Assembly (NCBI GenBank): GCA_037045455.1
Contig: JBAOIN010000016.1
Span: 620,001 to 684,000, forward strand
DNA length: 64,000 bases
Source: JADKAV01 sp037045455
GTDB taxonomy: Bacteria; Actinomycetota; Actinomycetes; S36-B12; UBA10799
Direction of reading: 5' to 3'
How positions within the stretch are numbered: the stretch's first letter is position 1; each line of letters starts with the position of its first letter. Shown one piece after another: positions 17,689 to 26,828 of this stretch. Under the pieces are notes generated by a model that worked only from the letters and a program-made list of their open reading frames with translations, made no database searches and had not been told where the DNA came from. The translations under genes and the position numbers were made by a program.

Positions 17689-17972
17689 CCCCGGCCGGTC
17701 GCCCGCATCGCAGCGGCACCGAAGACCAGACCGACGGTCACCACCCGCAGCAACCGCGAGCCGGGCGGGATTACGGGCCAGGACAGGGCCAGCAGCCAGG
17801 ACAGGAACAGTCCGAGCAGGACCAGCATCACGGCACCCAGGGTCGATGGCAGCATCAGCCCGCCGACGAGGAACGCGGCCATCAGGATGACGATGAGGGG
17901 TCGCGGCACCCGGTTGAGGGCCTGCAACGGTCCACGGCTGACGTCCTCGAACCGTTCGCGACTGGTGCTCAT
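17685..17972 (-). CDS. Small two-helix membrane protein
   Basis: 95 residues from the ATG at 17972 (MSTSRERFEDVSRGPLQAL), with two hydrophobic stretches (PLIVILMAAFLVGGLMLPST and AVMLVLLGLFLSWLLALSWP). It resembles small actinobacterial proteins annotated as DUF6703, but I am not certain of the family. The frame runs on to 18083, but the extension crosses the intergenic region. Its stop overlaps the lipoprotein start by ATGA, so the two are one operon, divergent from glyS. Confidence 0.78.
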   Translation of the reverse strand: MSTSRERFEDVSRGPLQALNRVPRPLIVILMAAFLVGGLMLPSTLGAVMLVLLGLFLSWLLALSWPVIPPGSRLLRVVTVGLVFGAAAMRATGRG

Positions 17973-18063
17973 GGATCTATCGTGACTCACCCTCGGTGAA
18001 CAGCCGCACGAAGCCCGGGTCTTTTGCGTCGTGGATTGGTTTCCTGCGCCGGGCCTGAGCGAA

Positions 18064-18148
18064 TCGGTGAGCATACGGGGCATCCGTTAGTGCCGCGGGC
18101 GGGATCTCTGACGACTGGACTGCTCACCGATGCCCTGAATGCTCACCG
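18064..18148. repeat. 85-bp intergenic inverted-repeat element, copy 2
   Basis: TCGGTGAGCAT (18064-18074) pairs perfectly with ATGCTCACCGA (18138-18148), and GGGCATC (18078-18084) with GATGCCC (18129-18135). Its length and internal blocks match copy 1 at 131-215, while the loop and the short spacers differ. The arms keep pairing although some bases differ between copies, which suggests the fold matters. An internal GCTCACCGA (18122-18130) duplicates the right end. Confidence 0.78.
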
Positions 18149-18284
18149 ATTGGGCTATCGCCGGCGTGCGGGGGAAGACCCCTCGGGCCGCTATTGCTAG
18201 ATGCGTCGTTGTCTCTCAAACGGCCCTCGAACTCCTTGGACCCCGTCGAACCTGCCAGCCTCAGGAGCGACCCAGAAGCGCCGC

Positions 18285-18290
18285 TACCCT
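18285..18290 (+). promoter_or_regulatory. -10 box of glyS (leaderless)
   Basis: TACCCT, 7 nt before the GTG start at 18298. This places the transcription start at or next to the start codon. Confidence 0.6.
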
Positions 18291-18297
18291 GGAAGGC

Positions 18298-19683
18298 GTG
18301 CCCATCGATCGTGTAGACGCCGTCGTCAACCTGTGCAAGCGCCGCGGATTCGTGTTCCCGTCCTCGGAGATTTACGGCGGTACCCGCTCGGCCTGGGACT
18401 ACGGCCCGCTGGGCGTGGAGCTCAAGGAGAACATCCGCCGGCAGTGGTGGCAGGCGGTCGTGCGTGGTCGCGACGACGTGGTGGGCATCGACTCCGTCGG
18501 TCATCCTCGCCCCGCAGGTGTGGGAGGCGTCCGGGCACACGAACGCGTTCGTCGATCCGCTGACCGAGTGCAAGAAGTGCCACAAGCGCTGGCGCGCCGA
18601 CCAGTTGATCGAGGCGTACGAGGAGAAGCACGGACACGCCTCCCGAACACGGCCTGGCCGACATCGTCTGCACGAACTGCGGCACGCGCGGTGAGTTCAC
18701 TGAGCCGCGGGACTTCAACGGCATGCTGCGCACGATGGTCGGACCCGTGCAGGACGCCGGCGGCGGAACACTTCCTGCGCCCCGAGACCGCGCAAGGCAT
18801 CTTCGTCAACTACCTCAACGTGATGAACGCCGCGCGCAAGAAGCCGCCGTTCGGCATCGGCCAGACCGGCAAGAGCTTCCGCAACGAGATCACCCCTGGC
18901 AACTTCATCTTCCGCACCCGCGAGTTCGAGCAGATGGAGATGGAGTTCTTCGTCCCGCCGGGCAGCGACGAGGAGTGGCACGAGTACTGGATGAAGCAGC
19001 GCTGGGACTGGTACGTCGACCTCGGCATGAACCCGGACAACCTGCGGTTCTACGAACACCCGAAGGAGAAGCTGTCTCACTACTCCAAGCGAACCGTGGA
19101 CATCGAGTACAGGTTCAGGTTCGCGGGCAGTGAGTGGGCGGAGCTGGAGGGTGTCGCCAACCGCACCGACTTCGACCTCACGACCCACTCGGAACACTCG
19201 GGCACGGACCTGTCCTACTTCGACCAGGAGACCGGCGAGCGCTGGATGCCCTACGTCATCGAGCCAGCGGCGGGCTTGACGCGCTGCGTGCTGGCATTCT
19301 TGCTCGACGCCTACGACGAGGACGAGGCGCCGAATACCAAGGGTGGAGTCGACAAGCGCACGGTCCTGCGGTTTGACCCGCGGCTGGCGCCGGTCAAAGC
19401 TGCGGTGCTGCCGTTGAGCCGGAACGAGAAGCTGTCGCCGGTGGCTCGGGAACTCGCGTCCGACCTACGCACGCGCTGGAACGTGGACTTCGACGACGCC
19501 GGACAGATCGGCCGCCGCTACCGCCGGCAGGACGAGATCGGCACGCCTTTCTGCATCACCGTGGACTTCGACTCCCTCGACGACAAGGCCGTAACGATCC
19601 GCGAGCGGGACTCGATGCAGCAGGAGCGGATCGCGATCGACGAGGTCCAAGGATGGCTGTCCCAGCGTCTGCCCCTGTGCTGA
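18298..19683 (+). CDS. glyS: Glycyl-tRNA synthetase (three frame breaks)
   Basis: Homodimeric-type (archaeal/eukaryal-like) GlyRS, which charges tRNA-Gly. The start reads VPIDRVDAVVNLCKRRGFVFPSSEIYGGTRSAWDYG in pieces. Motif 2 is RNEITPGNFIFRTREFEQMEMEFF and the anticodon-binding domain is at the C-terminus. Between 18496 and 18763 the frame is broken three times by single extra bases (near 18496, 18638 and 18763). Removing them restores SVILAPQVWEASGH, CKKCHKRWR, PEHGLADIVCTNCGTRGEFTEPRDFN and AEHFLRPETAQ. Because the three add to +3, the outer frame looks continuous while about 90 residues in the middle are read wrongly. The corrected length is 460, normal for the family. Confidence 0.95.
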   Translation: MPIDRVDAVVNLCKRRGFVFPSSEIYGGTRSAWDYGPLGVELKENIRRQWWQAVVRGRDDVVGIDSVGHPRPAGVGGVRAHERVRRSADRVQEVPQALARRPVDRGVRGEARTRLPNTAWPTSSARTAARAVSSLSRGTSTACCARWSDPCRTPAAEHFLRPETAQGIFVNYLNVMNAARKKPPFGIGQTGKSFRNEITPGNFIFRTREFEQMEMEFFVPPGSDEEWHEYWMKQRWDWYVDLGMNPDNLRFYEHPKEKLSHYSKRTVDIEYRFRFAGSEWAELEGVANRTDFDLTTHSEHSGTDLSYFDQETGERWMPYVIEPAAGLTRCVLAFLLDAYDEDEAPNTKGGVDKRTVLRFDPRLAPVKAAVLPLSRNEKLSPVARELASDLRTRWNVDFDDAGQIGRRYRRQDEIGTPFCITVDFDSLDDKAVTIRERDSMQQERIAIDEVQGWLSQRLPLC

Positions 19684-20801
19684 GACTGGGGGATTTCACC
19701 CTCGACGTGCCGGTCGTCCTGGCACCGATGGCCGGGGTCACGAACCGTGCTTTCCGCGCGCTGTGCCGTGAGTACGGAGCCGGGCTCTACGTCAGCGAGA
19801 TGGTCACGTCCCGAGCCCTGCTGGAGGGCAACGAGACGACCCTGGCCATGTGCACCTTCGGCCCGGAGGAGTCCCCGCGGTCCATCCAGTTGTACGGGGT
19901 GGATCCGGGCGTTGTGGCGCAAGCGACCAGGATCGTGGCCGAGCAGGACATGGCCGACCACATCGACCTCAACATGGGGTGCCCCGTTCCGAAGGTGACC
20001 CGGCGCGGCGGTGGTTCCGCGCTGCCCTGGAAGTTGGACCTGTTCGAGCAGATCGTGCGCGCGACTGTGGCCAATGCCGATGGCCGGCCGGTGACGGTGA
20101 AGATGCGGATGGGCATCGACGAGGACCACTTGACCTACCGTGACGCTGCCCGGATCGCGGGGGATGCCGGCGTGGCATGGGTGGCGCTGCACGCGCGCAC
20201 GGCGCTGCAGATGTATTCGGGTGAGGCGCAATGGGAGGCCATCGCGACTCTCGTCGAGGATCTCGCGCCACTGCCGGTGCTGGGCAACGGCGACATCTGG
20301 ACGGCGGATGACGCGGTGCGGATGATCCAGCAGACCGGATGTGCCGGGGTCGTGATCGGGCGCGGTTGCTTGGGCCGGCCGTGGTTGTTCGGCCAACTCG
20401 CACACGCCTTTGGGTCCGGGCCCGTCGTCCCTGATCCGACGGCCGGTGAGGTGTGCGACGTCCTGCGCCGGCACGCGCAACTGCTGGTGGAGACGTTCGG
20501 GGAACACAAGGGCTGCCAGGAGATCCGCAAGCACATCGCCTGGTACTTCAAGGGCTATGCGGTGCGCCAGCAGGTCCGGCTGGCGCTGGCCCATGTGAGC
20601 ACGATGGCCGAGCTCGATGACCTGTTGACCATGGTTGATCCCGATCAAGTGCCGACCTCGGACGTGCTAGCCGCTCCCCGGGGGCGGACCTCCCGGCTCA
20701 AGCGCGTGGCGCTGCCGGAGGGGTGGTTGAACTCCCGCGACGTGGCGGGGGAGGACCGGGCCGCGCTGGCCGGGGCGGAGCTGTCGGTGAGCGGGGGCTA
20801 G
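19653..20801 (+). CDS. dusB: tRNA-dihydrouridine synthase (DusB-type)
   Basis: A 382-residue FMN-dependent enzyme that reduces uridine to dihydrouridine in tRNA. It shows a TIM-barrel with LAPMAGVTNRAFRALC, the signature HIDLNMGCPVPKVTRRGGGSAL (active-site Cys) and HARTALQMYSGEAQW. The ATG at 19653 overlaps the glyS 3' end by 31 nt and has GAGG 7 nt upstream, so it is co-transcribed with glyS. Confidence 0.95.
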   Translation: MAVPASAPVLRLGDFTLDVPVVLAPMAGVTNRAFRALCREYGAGLYVSEMVTSRALLEGNETTLAMCTFGPEESPRSIQLYGVDPGVVAQATRIVAEQDMADHIDLNMGCPVPKVTRRGGGSALPWKLDLFEQIVRATVANADGRPVTVKMRMGIDEDHLTYRDAARIAGDAGVAWVALHARTALQMYSGEAQWEAIATLVEDLAPLPVLGNGDIWTADDAVRMIQQTGCAGVVIGRGCLGRPWLFGQLAHAFGSGPVVPDPTAGEVCDVLRRHAQLLVETFGEHKGCQEIRKHIAWYFKGYAVRQQVRLALAHVSTMAELDDLLTMVDPDQVPTSDVLAAPRGRTSRLKRVALPEGWLNSRDVAGEDRAALAGAELSVSGG

Positions 20802-20865
20802 GGTCGGACTCCGGCCGGTTGTCGCAACAACTCGGGACGGAGGGGCGGGCCCGACGCGACTCGTA

Positions 20866-20887
20866 CCCAACCCTGACAAGGGTTGGG
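20866..20887. terminator. Perfect 9-bp hairpin between dusB and the DUF218 gene
   Basis: CCCAACCCT-GACA-AGGGTTGGG. It lies 65 nt after dusB and 24 nt before the next start. It could be the dusB terminator or an operator for the next gene. Confidence 0.6.
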
Positions 20888-20911
20888 CCGAACTGATGTA
20901 AGACTGGATGT

Positions 20912-21589
20912 ATGGCCACCCCCACCCTGACCCGGACGGTTGCGCGCACCCCGCGCAGTCGCGTGCCGGTGCGTTCGCGGGTGGTCGGCTTCTTCGTGGT
21001 CTTGATGCTTCTCGGCGTGGTCGCGGCCGTCGCCGCGCCGATCTACGCAGGTTGGCGGGTGGTCACCGACGGCCGGGCGGACGACCGACGGGCCACCGAC
21101 GCGATCGTCGTACTGGGTGCCGCACAGTTCAACGGCAAGCCGTCGCCGGTCCTCAAGGCTCGCCTCGAACACGCCAAGGACCTGTATGCCGACGAGGTTG
21201 CCACCCGCATCGTGACCGTTGGGGGAAAGCAGCCCGGCGACCGGTTCACCGAGGCGGGGGCAGGTGTGAAGTACCTGGTCGAGCACGGTATCCCGGCCAC
21301 GGACATCAGCGCTGTGGGTTCTGGCCACGACACGCTGCAAAGCATGACGGCAGTCGCCAGGATGGCACAGCGGGAGGGCTGGACCAGCGTCACGCTCGTT
21401 TCTGACCCGGCGCACATGGCCCGGGTGAACGCCATCGCGCAGCAGCTTGGCTTCCAGACCCACCTCAGCCCGACCCGGGCCGGCGACGGAACCTCCCTGA
21501 CACCCGGCTACGTGGCGCGCGAGACCGCCGGCCTCCTGGCCTTTGAAGCGGCTCAGCGCTGGAACACCCCGCACGTTCTGCACGGATGA
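20912..21589 (+). CDS. DUF218/YdcF-SanA-like membrane-anchored protein
   Basis: 225 residues: a short cytoplasmic tail, one transmembrane helix (VVGFFVVLMLLGVVAAVAAPIYAGW), then a DUF218 domain (DAIVVLGAAQFNGKPSPVLKARLEHA, VTVGGKQPGDRFTEAGAGVKYLVEHG, VTLVSDPAHMARV). Relatives such as SanA and ElyC affect cell-envelope integrity; the biochemical role is not settled. A weak -10-like TAAGAC lies 7 nt before the ATG. Its stop overlaps dgt (ATGA). Confidence 0.88.
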   Translation: MATPTLTRTVARTPRSRVPVRSRVVGFFVVLMLLGVVAAVAAPIYAGWRVVTDGRADDRRATDAIVVLGAAQFNGKPSPVLKARLEHAKDLYADEVATRIVTVGGKQPGDRFTEAGAGVKYLVEHGIPATDISAVGSGHDTLQSMTAVARMAQREGWTSVTLVSDPAHMARVNAIAQQLGFQTHLSPTRAGDGTSLTPGYVARETAGLLAFEAAQRWNTPHVLHG

Positions 21590-22779
21590 CCTACGCGCCG
21601 CAGGACCACGAGCGTTACGTCCCCGAGGCGCCGTATCCCGGACGTAGCGACTTCGCCCGTGATCGCGCCCGTGTCCTGCACAGCGCGGCGCTGCGACGCT
21701 TAGCCGCCAAGACGCAAGTCCTGATGGCCGGTCAGGACGACTTCCCCAGGACCCGTTTGACGCACACCCTTGAGGTCGCCCAGATCAGCCGTGAGCTCGG
21801 ATCGTCACTCGGAGCCGACCCCGACATCGTGGACACCGCTGCCCTGGCCCATGACCTGGGCCACCCACCCTTCGGGCACAACGGAGAGAGCGTGCTGGAC
21901 GGGTTGGCGGCCGACATCGGGGGTTTCGAGGGCAACGCGCAGAGTTTCCGGGTGCTGACCCGTTTGGAGTTCAAGGTATTCGCCGACGGACGCAGCATGG
22001 GCCTGAACCTCACGAGGGCGACCCTCGACGCAGTCCTGAAATACCCTTGGCCGCGACAGCCCGGGCTGGTCAAGTACAACGTCTTCGAGGAGGACCGCGA
22101 CATCTTCGACTGGGTGCGCGGAGCCGGCCAGGGACGCTGCTTCGAGGCGCAGATCATGGACTTCGCCGATGACGTCGCCTACTGCGTGCACGACCTCGAG
22201 GACGCGATCGTTTCCGGTGCGTTCAATCCCTCCGCGTTGCAAGAGTCCTCGGTGGTCGCAGATGTGGCGACGACGGCCCAAGTGGAGTACGCCCACAGCA
22301 TCCCGGTCGAGCAACTGCAGGAGGCGGCCCGCAGGGTTGCTCTTCTGGACTGCTGGCCCGACGAGTTCGACCACTCGGGCCGCTCGCTGGCGGCGTTGAA
22401 GAACATGACCTCGCGGCTCATCCGACGCTTCTGTGCTGCCGCCCAGGGTGCGACGCGCGAGCAGTTCGGGCCCGGCCCGCTGCGTCGCTATGGCGCCAAT
22501 CTCATCGTGCCCGTAGACACGTTGGCGGAAGTCGCGGTTCTCAAGGCGATCACGTACGCCCACGTGATGCGAGGCAACGACCAGCGGTACGCCTGGGAGC
22601 GGCAGGTGATCTCCGACGTGTTCGAGGCGCTTGTGTCGGGCCGCCATCGTCTGCAGCGGCCGTTCGAGATGGCGCTCGAGGCGGCGCCGGACGAAACTCG
22701 CCGCCTGCGTCTGATCATCGACCAGATCGCATCGCTGACCGACCTGTCGATCGTCCGCTGGCGTGACGAGTCTGGTTAG
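21586..22779 (+). CDS. dgt: Deoxyguanosinetriphosphate triphosphohydrolase-like protein
   Basis: A 397-residue HD-superfamily dNTPase. HD motifs are visible: RTRLTHTLEVAQISREL (His), AHDLGHPPFGHNGE (HD) and the downstream FADDVAYCVHDLEDA (Asp). It hydrolyses dNTPs to nucleoside and triphosphate. In actinobacteria it usually precedes dnaG, which is nearby at 24388 here but separated by a minus-strand secreted protein. It overlaps the DUF218 gene by ATGA. Confidence 0.95.
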   Translation: MTYAPQDHERYVPEAPYPGRSDFARDRARVLHSAALRRLAAKTQVLMAGQDDFPRTRLTHTLEVAQISRELGSSLGADPDIVDTAALAHDLGHPPFGHNGESVLDGLAADIGGFEGNAQSFRVLTRLEFKVFADGRSMGLNLTRATLDAVLKYPWPRQPGLVKYNVFEEDRDIFDWVRGAGQGRCFEAQIMDFADDVAYCVHDLEDAIVSGAFNPSALQESSVVADVATTAQVEYAHSIPVEQLQEAARRVALLDCWPDEFDHSGRSLAALKNMTSRLIRRFCAAAQGATREQFGPGPLRRYGANLIVPVDTLAEVAVLKAITYAHVMRGNDQRYAWERQVISDVFEALVSGRHRLQRPFEMALEAAPDETRRLRLIIDQIASLTDLSIVRWRDESG

Positions 22780-22784
22780 CGTAT

Positions 22785-22841
22785 CCCCCTGTTGTGCGAT
22801 CTACCCCCAGTTCAAACGGGGGTAGATCGCACAAGCGGGGG
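22785..22841. terminator. Very long perfect hairpin between convergent genes
   Basis: TTGTGCGATCTACCCCC (22792-22808) and GGGGGTAGATCGCACAA (22818-22834) are a perfect 17-bp inverted repeat with a 9-nt loop. The stem is extended by CCCCC (22785-22789) and GGGGG (22837-22841) across a 2x2 mismatch. It fills the gap between dgt and the FG-GAP gene and should stop transcription both ways. No T-tract. Confidence 0.88.
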
Positions 22842-24257
22842 TCAACGCTGCGTGGTCACGCTGCCGTAGAACGTGTCGGTGTCCGGCCCGCCCAACGAGC
22901 GCAGGCTGGTCTTCGGCAGGTTCAGCACGTTCGCCACTCGGCCGGTGTCGCGCTTGTCGTCGAGGTTGGAACCTGGAGCGCCACCGAGCAGTCCGTCAGC
23001 GGCCGTTGTGGCACCGGGAACCACGGCGAAAGCTGTGCCGAAGGCGTTGCCCTTTCCGACTTTCCCGGCGATCGACGAGGTGTTCTGGGTGATCTGCCTA
23101 CCCGCGGTCGTGCCACAGTCGCTGCTGCTTTCGGAGACCACCGTGACCATCCCTGCTCCGACCTTCGTGTCGACGGTCTTGCCGGGGATACCGACCGCGA
23201 TCCCGATCTTGCCCGGGCATAGGAAGGCGGTGCCACTGGCCAGCGCCGAACCGAAGCGGTCGCCGGTCTTCGACTTCCCCGGAATCCCCTTGCTGGATTG
23301 CGAAACCCAGCGCAACGCCGGGGAAGTGGTGGTCATCGTCTGTACCTGGGTGATGATGCCGCCGGCATCGACGGCCGACTTGACGTCCTCGCCGGGGACA
23401 CCGATCGTCCGCACCTGGTCGTCGATGGCGGCGCCGAACGCGTCCCCCTTCTCGGCCTTGCCGGGAACCCCCGAGACGTCCTGGTTGAGGAAGATGTCGG
23501 TCTGCGGCGTGGCAGGCTCGTCCTGCTTGAACGTCGTCAGGTGCACCGCGCCCGCGTCCGTTGCGGTCACGATGTTCTCCTGCGGCGCGCCGGTGGCCAG
23601 CGTGTCGCCGCGGTAGGCGAGAACGGCACCGAAGTGATCACCGGCCTCCGGGCTGTCCTGCATCGGCGCGGTGCCCTGCTGCAGGAATCCCTTCGCGGTC
23701 ACGGCGTCGTCGGAGCCGACGGCGAACGTGTAGACGCGGCCAGCATTCTTCACCCCGTTCGGATCGTGGTACGGCGCCCCCACGAAGGCGATGCCTCGTC
23801 CGATGGCGACTGCCGAGCCGAACCGGTCGGTTCCTGCAGGGTTGTCCGACTCGATGATCTTGCCCTTGCTGATGTCGATGCCGGTCGCAGCGCCCGGCAC
23901 GAAGATTGCCCGGCCACCGGCGGCACGAGGAGCACCCATCAGCAGATCCGCGTAACAGTCGTTGTCCAGGAATCCGATGGCCACTGACGAGCCGAACTCC
24001 CCGGCCGTGGTCGTCCCCAGGCCCATGCCCGGGCCCGTGAGCCGGAAGGCGGAGCCACCGGTGATCCGGACGTCGACGGCCCCCGCCTTGCTCACGCCGT
24101 CGATCCGGGCGGCAGGCTGGCCGAGCACGACGTCGGCCTTGCCATCGTTGTTCAGGTCGTTGGGCACCGATTTCGTGCAGGTCACGGCGTGGGCGGGCAC
24201 GGCTCCGAGACCGGCCAGGGGCAGAGCGGCACAGAAGGCAAGAGTCAGCAAACGCAT
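22842..24257 (-). CDS. Exported FG-GAP/integrin-like beta-propeller protein
   Basis: 471 residues with a signal peptide (MRLLTLAFCAALPLAGLGAV, cleavage near AHA). The mature protein is made of FG-GAP-type repeats: DLNNDGKADVVLGQPAA (a calcium-loop-like DxNxDG), NDCYADLLMGAPRAAGG, DRFGSAVAIGRGIAFVGAPY, GDHFGAVLAY, GDAFGAAIDD and GDRFGSALASG. This predicts a seven-bladed propeller at the cell surface; ligand unknown. ATG 24257 is preferred to upstream starts because the signal peptide begins there and TACCGT lies 6 nt upstream. Confidence 0.85.
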   Translation of the reverse strand: MRLLTLAFCAALPLAGLGAVPAHAVTCTKSVPNDLNNDGKADVVLGQPAARIDGVSKAGAVDVRITGGSAFRLTGPGMGLGTTTAGEFGSSVAIGFLDNDCYADLLMGAPRAAGGRAIFVPGAATGIDISKGKIIESDNPAGTDRFGSAVAIGRGIAFVGAPYHDPNGVKNAGRVYTFAVGSDDAVTAKGFLQQGTAPMQDSPEAGDHFGAVLAYRGDTLATGAPQENIVTATDAGAVHLTTFKQDEPATPQTDIFLNQDVSGVPGKAEKGDAFGAAIDDQVRTIGVPGEDVKSAVDAGGIITQVQTMTTTSPALRWVSQSSKGIPGKSKTGDRFGSALASGTAFLCPGKIGIAVGIPGKTVDTKVGAGMVTVVSESSSDCGTTAGRQITQNTSSIAGKVGKGNAFGTAFAVVPGATTAADGLLGGAPGSNLDDKRDTGRVANVLNLPKTSLRSLGGPDTDTFYGSVTTQR

Positions 24258-24263
24258 GCGTCG

Positions 24264-24269
24264 ACGGTA
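24264..24269 (-). promoter_or_regulatory. -10 box of the FG-GAP gene (leaderless)
   Basis: On the minus strand TACCGT lies exactly 6 nt before the ATG at 24257. Confidence 0.5.
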
Positions 24270-24375
24270 ACCAGCGCGCCGCCGCCCAACCCCGCACCAC
24301 GCGGGCGTTGCCGGATTGTGGCCTGTTGTCAGCAGTTCTGTGATGTGGTTCCGGAGCCCAGTCATGCCCGGGACG

Positions 24376-24381
24376 TACGAT
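24376..24381 (+). promoter_or_regulatory. -10 box of dnaG (leaderless)
   Basis: TACGAT lies 6 nt before the GTG start at 24388. Confidence 0.5.
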
Positions 24382-24387
24382 CGGCTC

Positions 24388-26233
24388 GTGGCCCGCATTC
24401 TCCCCGAAGACATCGCCCTGGTGCGCGAGCGTGCGCGCATCGACGAGGTGATCGGGGATCAGGTCACGCTCAAGCCGGCCGGCGGCGGCTCGTTGAAGGG
24501 TCTGTGCCCGTTCCACGACGAGCGCAGCCCCTCCTTCCACGTGACCCCGGCCAAAGGCCTCTACCACTGCTTCGGATGTCAGGCCGGCGGTGACGTGATC
24601 GATTTCGTGATGAAGACCGATCTGGTCACGTTCGCCGAGGCGGTCGAGAAACTCGCCGCCCGCTACGGGGTGACCCTGCGCTACACCGAAGGCGCACCCG
24701 CACGAGGGCAGAACCAGGGTCAGCGCAGCCGCCTCGTGGAGGCCAACGCCGCCGCCGCGGCCTTCTACCTGGATCAGTTGCAGTCCCCGGGAGCTGCTCC
24801 CGGCCGGCAGTTCCTCGCCGAACGCAACCTCGCCGATCACGCCGCCGACTTCGGTGTCGGTTTCGCCCCACCGGGATGGGACGGGCTCACCACTCACCTG
24901 CGGAAGGCCGGCTTCAGCGACCAGGAGATGATCACCGCCGGTCTGGCCATCAAGGGCAATCGGGGGCCGTACGACCGGTTCCGGGGCCGTCTCGTGTGGC
25001 CCATCCACGACCTCTCGGGCGAGGTGGTCGGCTTCGGTGCCCGCCGGGTCCTGCCCGATGACGAGGGCCCGAAGTACCTCAACACCCCCGAGACGCCGCT
25101 CTACCACAAGTCGCAGGTCCTCTACGGGGTGCACAAGGCCCGCAAGCAGATCGCCACGCAGTCAGCAGGTGGTGGTGGTCGAGGGCTACACCGACGTGAT
25201 GGCCTGCCACTTGGCAGGTGTCGACACCGCTGTCGCCACCTGCGGGACAGCGTTCGGCGCCGACCACGTGAAGGTTCTGCGCCGCTTGCTGCTGGACCAG
25301 GACGAGCATCGCGGCGAGGTGATCTTCACGTTCGACTCCGACGAAGCCGGCCGCAAGGCCGCACTGCGGGCTTTCGACGTGGATCAGAAGTTCGTCGGCC
25401 GCACGTTCGTCGCGGTGACCGGCGACGGACTGGATCCCTGCGACCTGCGGTTGCAGCGTGGTGACGAGGCCGTGCGGGATCTGGTCGCCGCACGCATTCC
25501 TCTGGTCGAGTTCGTCTTGCGCAGCCGGATCGACGGCTTCGACCTTGATACCGCCGAGGGACGCACGAACGCCTTGCGCTCGGCCGCGCCGGTCGTGGCC
25601 GCGATCAGCGACAGGATCCTTCGCAGCGAGTACGTTCGGTTGCTGTCGGGCTGGACCGGTCTCGAGCAGGCGGTGGTGGGGGATGCCGTACGCGGTGCTG
25701 GCAGCAGTCATGCGCAAGCTCCGCCTCGGCGCAGTTCCAGTCAGCCAAGCGACCCGGCGACCCAGGTCGAGCGGGAAGCGCTCAAACTCGCCCTGCAGTC
25801 CCCGGAGTTGGTCCACACCTGGTGGGGCAGCATTCAGGCCGACGCGTTCACCAACGCCGAGTGCCGCATCGTGTTCGAAGCGCTGCAAGCGACCGGCGAG
25901 TTGCCCTCGCAAACCGATCCCAGCTGGATTCCACGCGTACTGGAGGCCTGTCCGGACGACGAGGTGCGCACGCGGGTCCGGGCCCTGGCGGTCGAACTGC
26001 CGCGCACACTGTTCGGCGACACCCAGGTGAGCGTGGATGTCGCGTTTGCCGAAAACGTTTTGTCGCGGCTGCTCGAACTCGACGCAAGCCGACGGCTGCG
26101 CGAGGCGAAGTCGCGGCTGCAGCGGATCAACCCCGTGGACTCCGCCGACGAGTACCGACGGCTGTTCGCCGACGTGCTCGCGCTGGAGCAGTACCGCCGG
26201 GAGTTGCGAGAGTACCTGGTCGGTGAGGCGTGA
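24388..26233 (+). CDS. dnaG: DNA primase DnaG (one frame break)
   Basis: Replicative primase. The zinc domain CPFHDERSPSFHVTP...YHCFGCQAGGD is near the N-terminus. The TOPRIM core has VVVEGYTDVMACHLAG and IFTFDSDEAGRKAA, and the C-terminal helicase-binding domain follows (VEREALKLALQSPELV onward). The frame breaks at about 25162, where one extra T in CAG-T-CAGCAG separates KARKQIATQ from QVVVVEGYTD. The corrected length of 614 is typical. GTG 24388 is chosen over the upstream frame opening because of the -10 box and family alignment. It overlaps the next gene (GTGA). Confidence 0.95.
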
Positions 26234-26679
26234 TCCGCAAAGTCCCTGCCGAGGTCAAGCAGCGGGCCCGGAAGCCGCTGGCCTGGGCGCCCGTGGCCGG
26301 GGACTGGATGGTGGCAACCGCCGAGCAGCTGTACCTGCCGCACCGCGACCCGGTCTTCTGGGACGAGGTGATCCGGGCCGCCTGGGACGAACCGGTCATG
26401 GAGGTGCAACTCGCGGACGGGCCGTACCGGCTGGTGATCGAACGGCCCGGCGCCATCCCGCAGGTGGTCAACGAGCGGGTCAAGGCCAGCGTCGTGGTGC
26501 AGCACCACGTGGCGTTGCGCGGCGAGAAGGGCGTGCGCATCGTCGCCCGCCGCCGACCGGGCACGCCGGATGTCAGCTGGCGGGTGACGTTCGACGCCGG
26601 CCTGGACCATCAAGATCCGCAACTGCGGCAGGAGGCCGATGCGGCGCTGCAGGAGTTGCGCCGCAACCTGGGGCTTTGA
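26230..26679 (+). CDS. Conserved hypothetical protein downstream of dnaG
   Basis: 149 residues (MIRKVPAEVKQRARKPLAWAPVAGDWMVATAEQLY to LQELRRNLGL), starting at a GTG that overlaps the dnaG stop. Similar small proteins follow dnaG in other actinobacteria. It is alpha/beta with no signal peptide and no recognisable catalytic motif. Co-transcription with dnaG is likely. Confidence 0.82.
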   Translation: MIRKVPAEVKQRARKPLAWAPVAGDWMVATAEQLYLPHRDPVFWDEVIRAAWDEPVMEVQLADGPYRLVIERPGAIPQVVNERVKASVVVQHHVALRGEKGVRIVARRRPGTPDVSWRVTFDAGLDHQDPQLRQEADAALQELRRNLGL

Positions 26680-26749
26680 GCGGCGGTCACCTGCCACCCG
26701 CGCCTAGCCCGGCCGGCGCCGAAGCCAAGTGTGAGCTTCGCTGACATCT

Positions 26750-26798
26750 GGGCTCAGTCGCTCTAGGGGCGCGGCCTCCCATACGAGGCGCTGAGCCC
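26750..26798. repeat. Inverted repeat upstream of the DUF308 gene
   Basis: GGGCTCAG (26750-26757) pairs with CTGAGCCC (26791-26798) across 33 nt of GC-rich sequence. It may end the dnaG transcript or be an operator; I see no tRNA fold in this gap. Confidence 0.45.
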
Positions 26799-26828
26799 TG
26801 TTGGGCGTCAAGGCGGTGCCGCACACCT

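Larger units (their letters stand above)
17973..18297. other. Intergenic region upstream of glyS
   Basis: 325 bp between the divergent small membrane gene and glyS. It holds the second 85-bp inverted-repeat element (18064-18148) and the glyS -10 box (18285-18290). I see no T-box (no T-box core sequence) and no tRNA. The rest shows nothing I can support. Confidence 0.7.

Noticed and set aside
17973..18297. A T-box leader for glyS
   Set aside because: No T-box core or terminator/antiterminator pair, and the -10 box is 7 nt before the start codon, so there is little room for a leader.
18496..18763. Programmed frameshifting in glyS (and likewise dnaG, argG)
   Set aside because: The breaks lack slippery sequences and stimulators, occur up to five times per gene, and hit many unrelated genes. 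Sequencing error explains them better.
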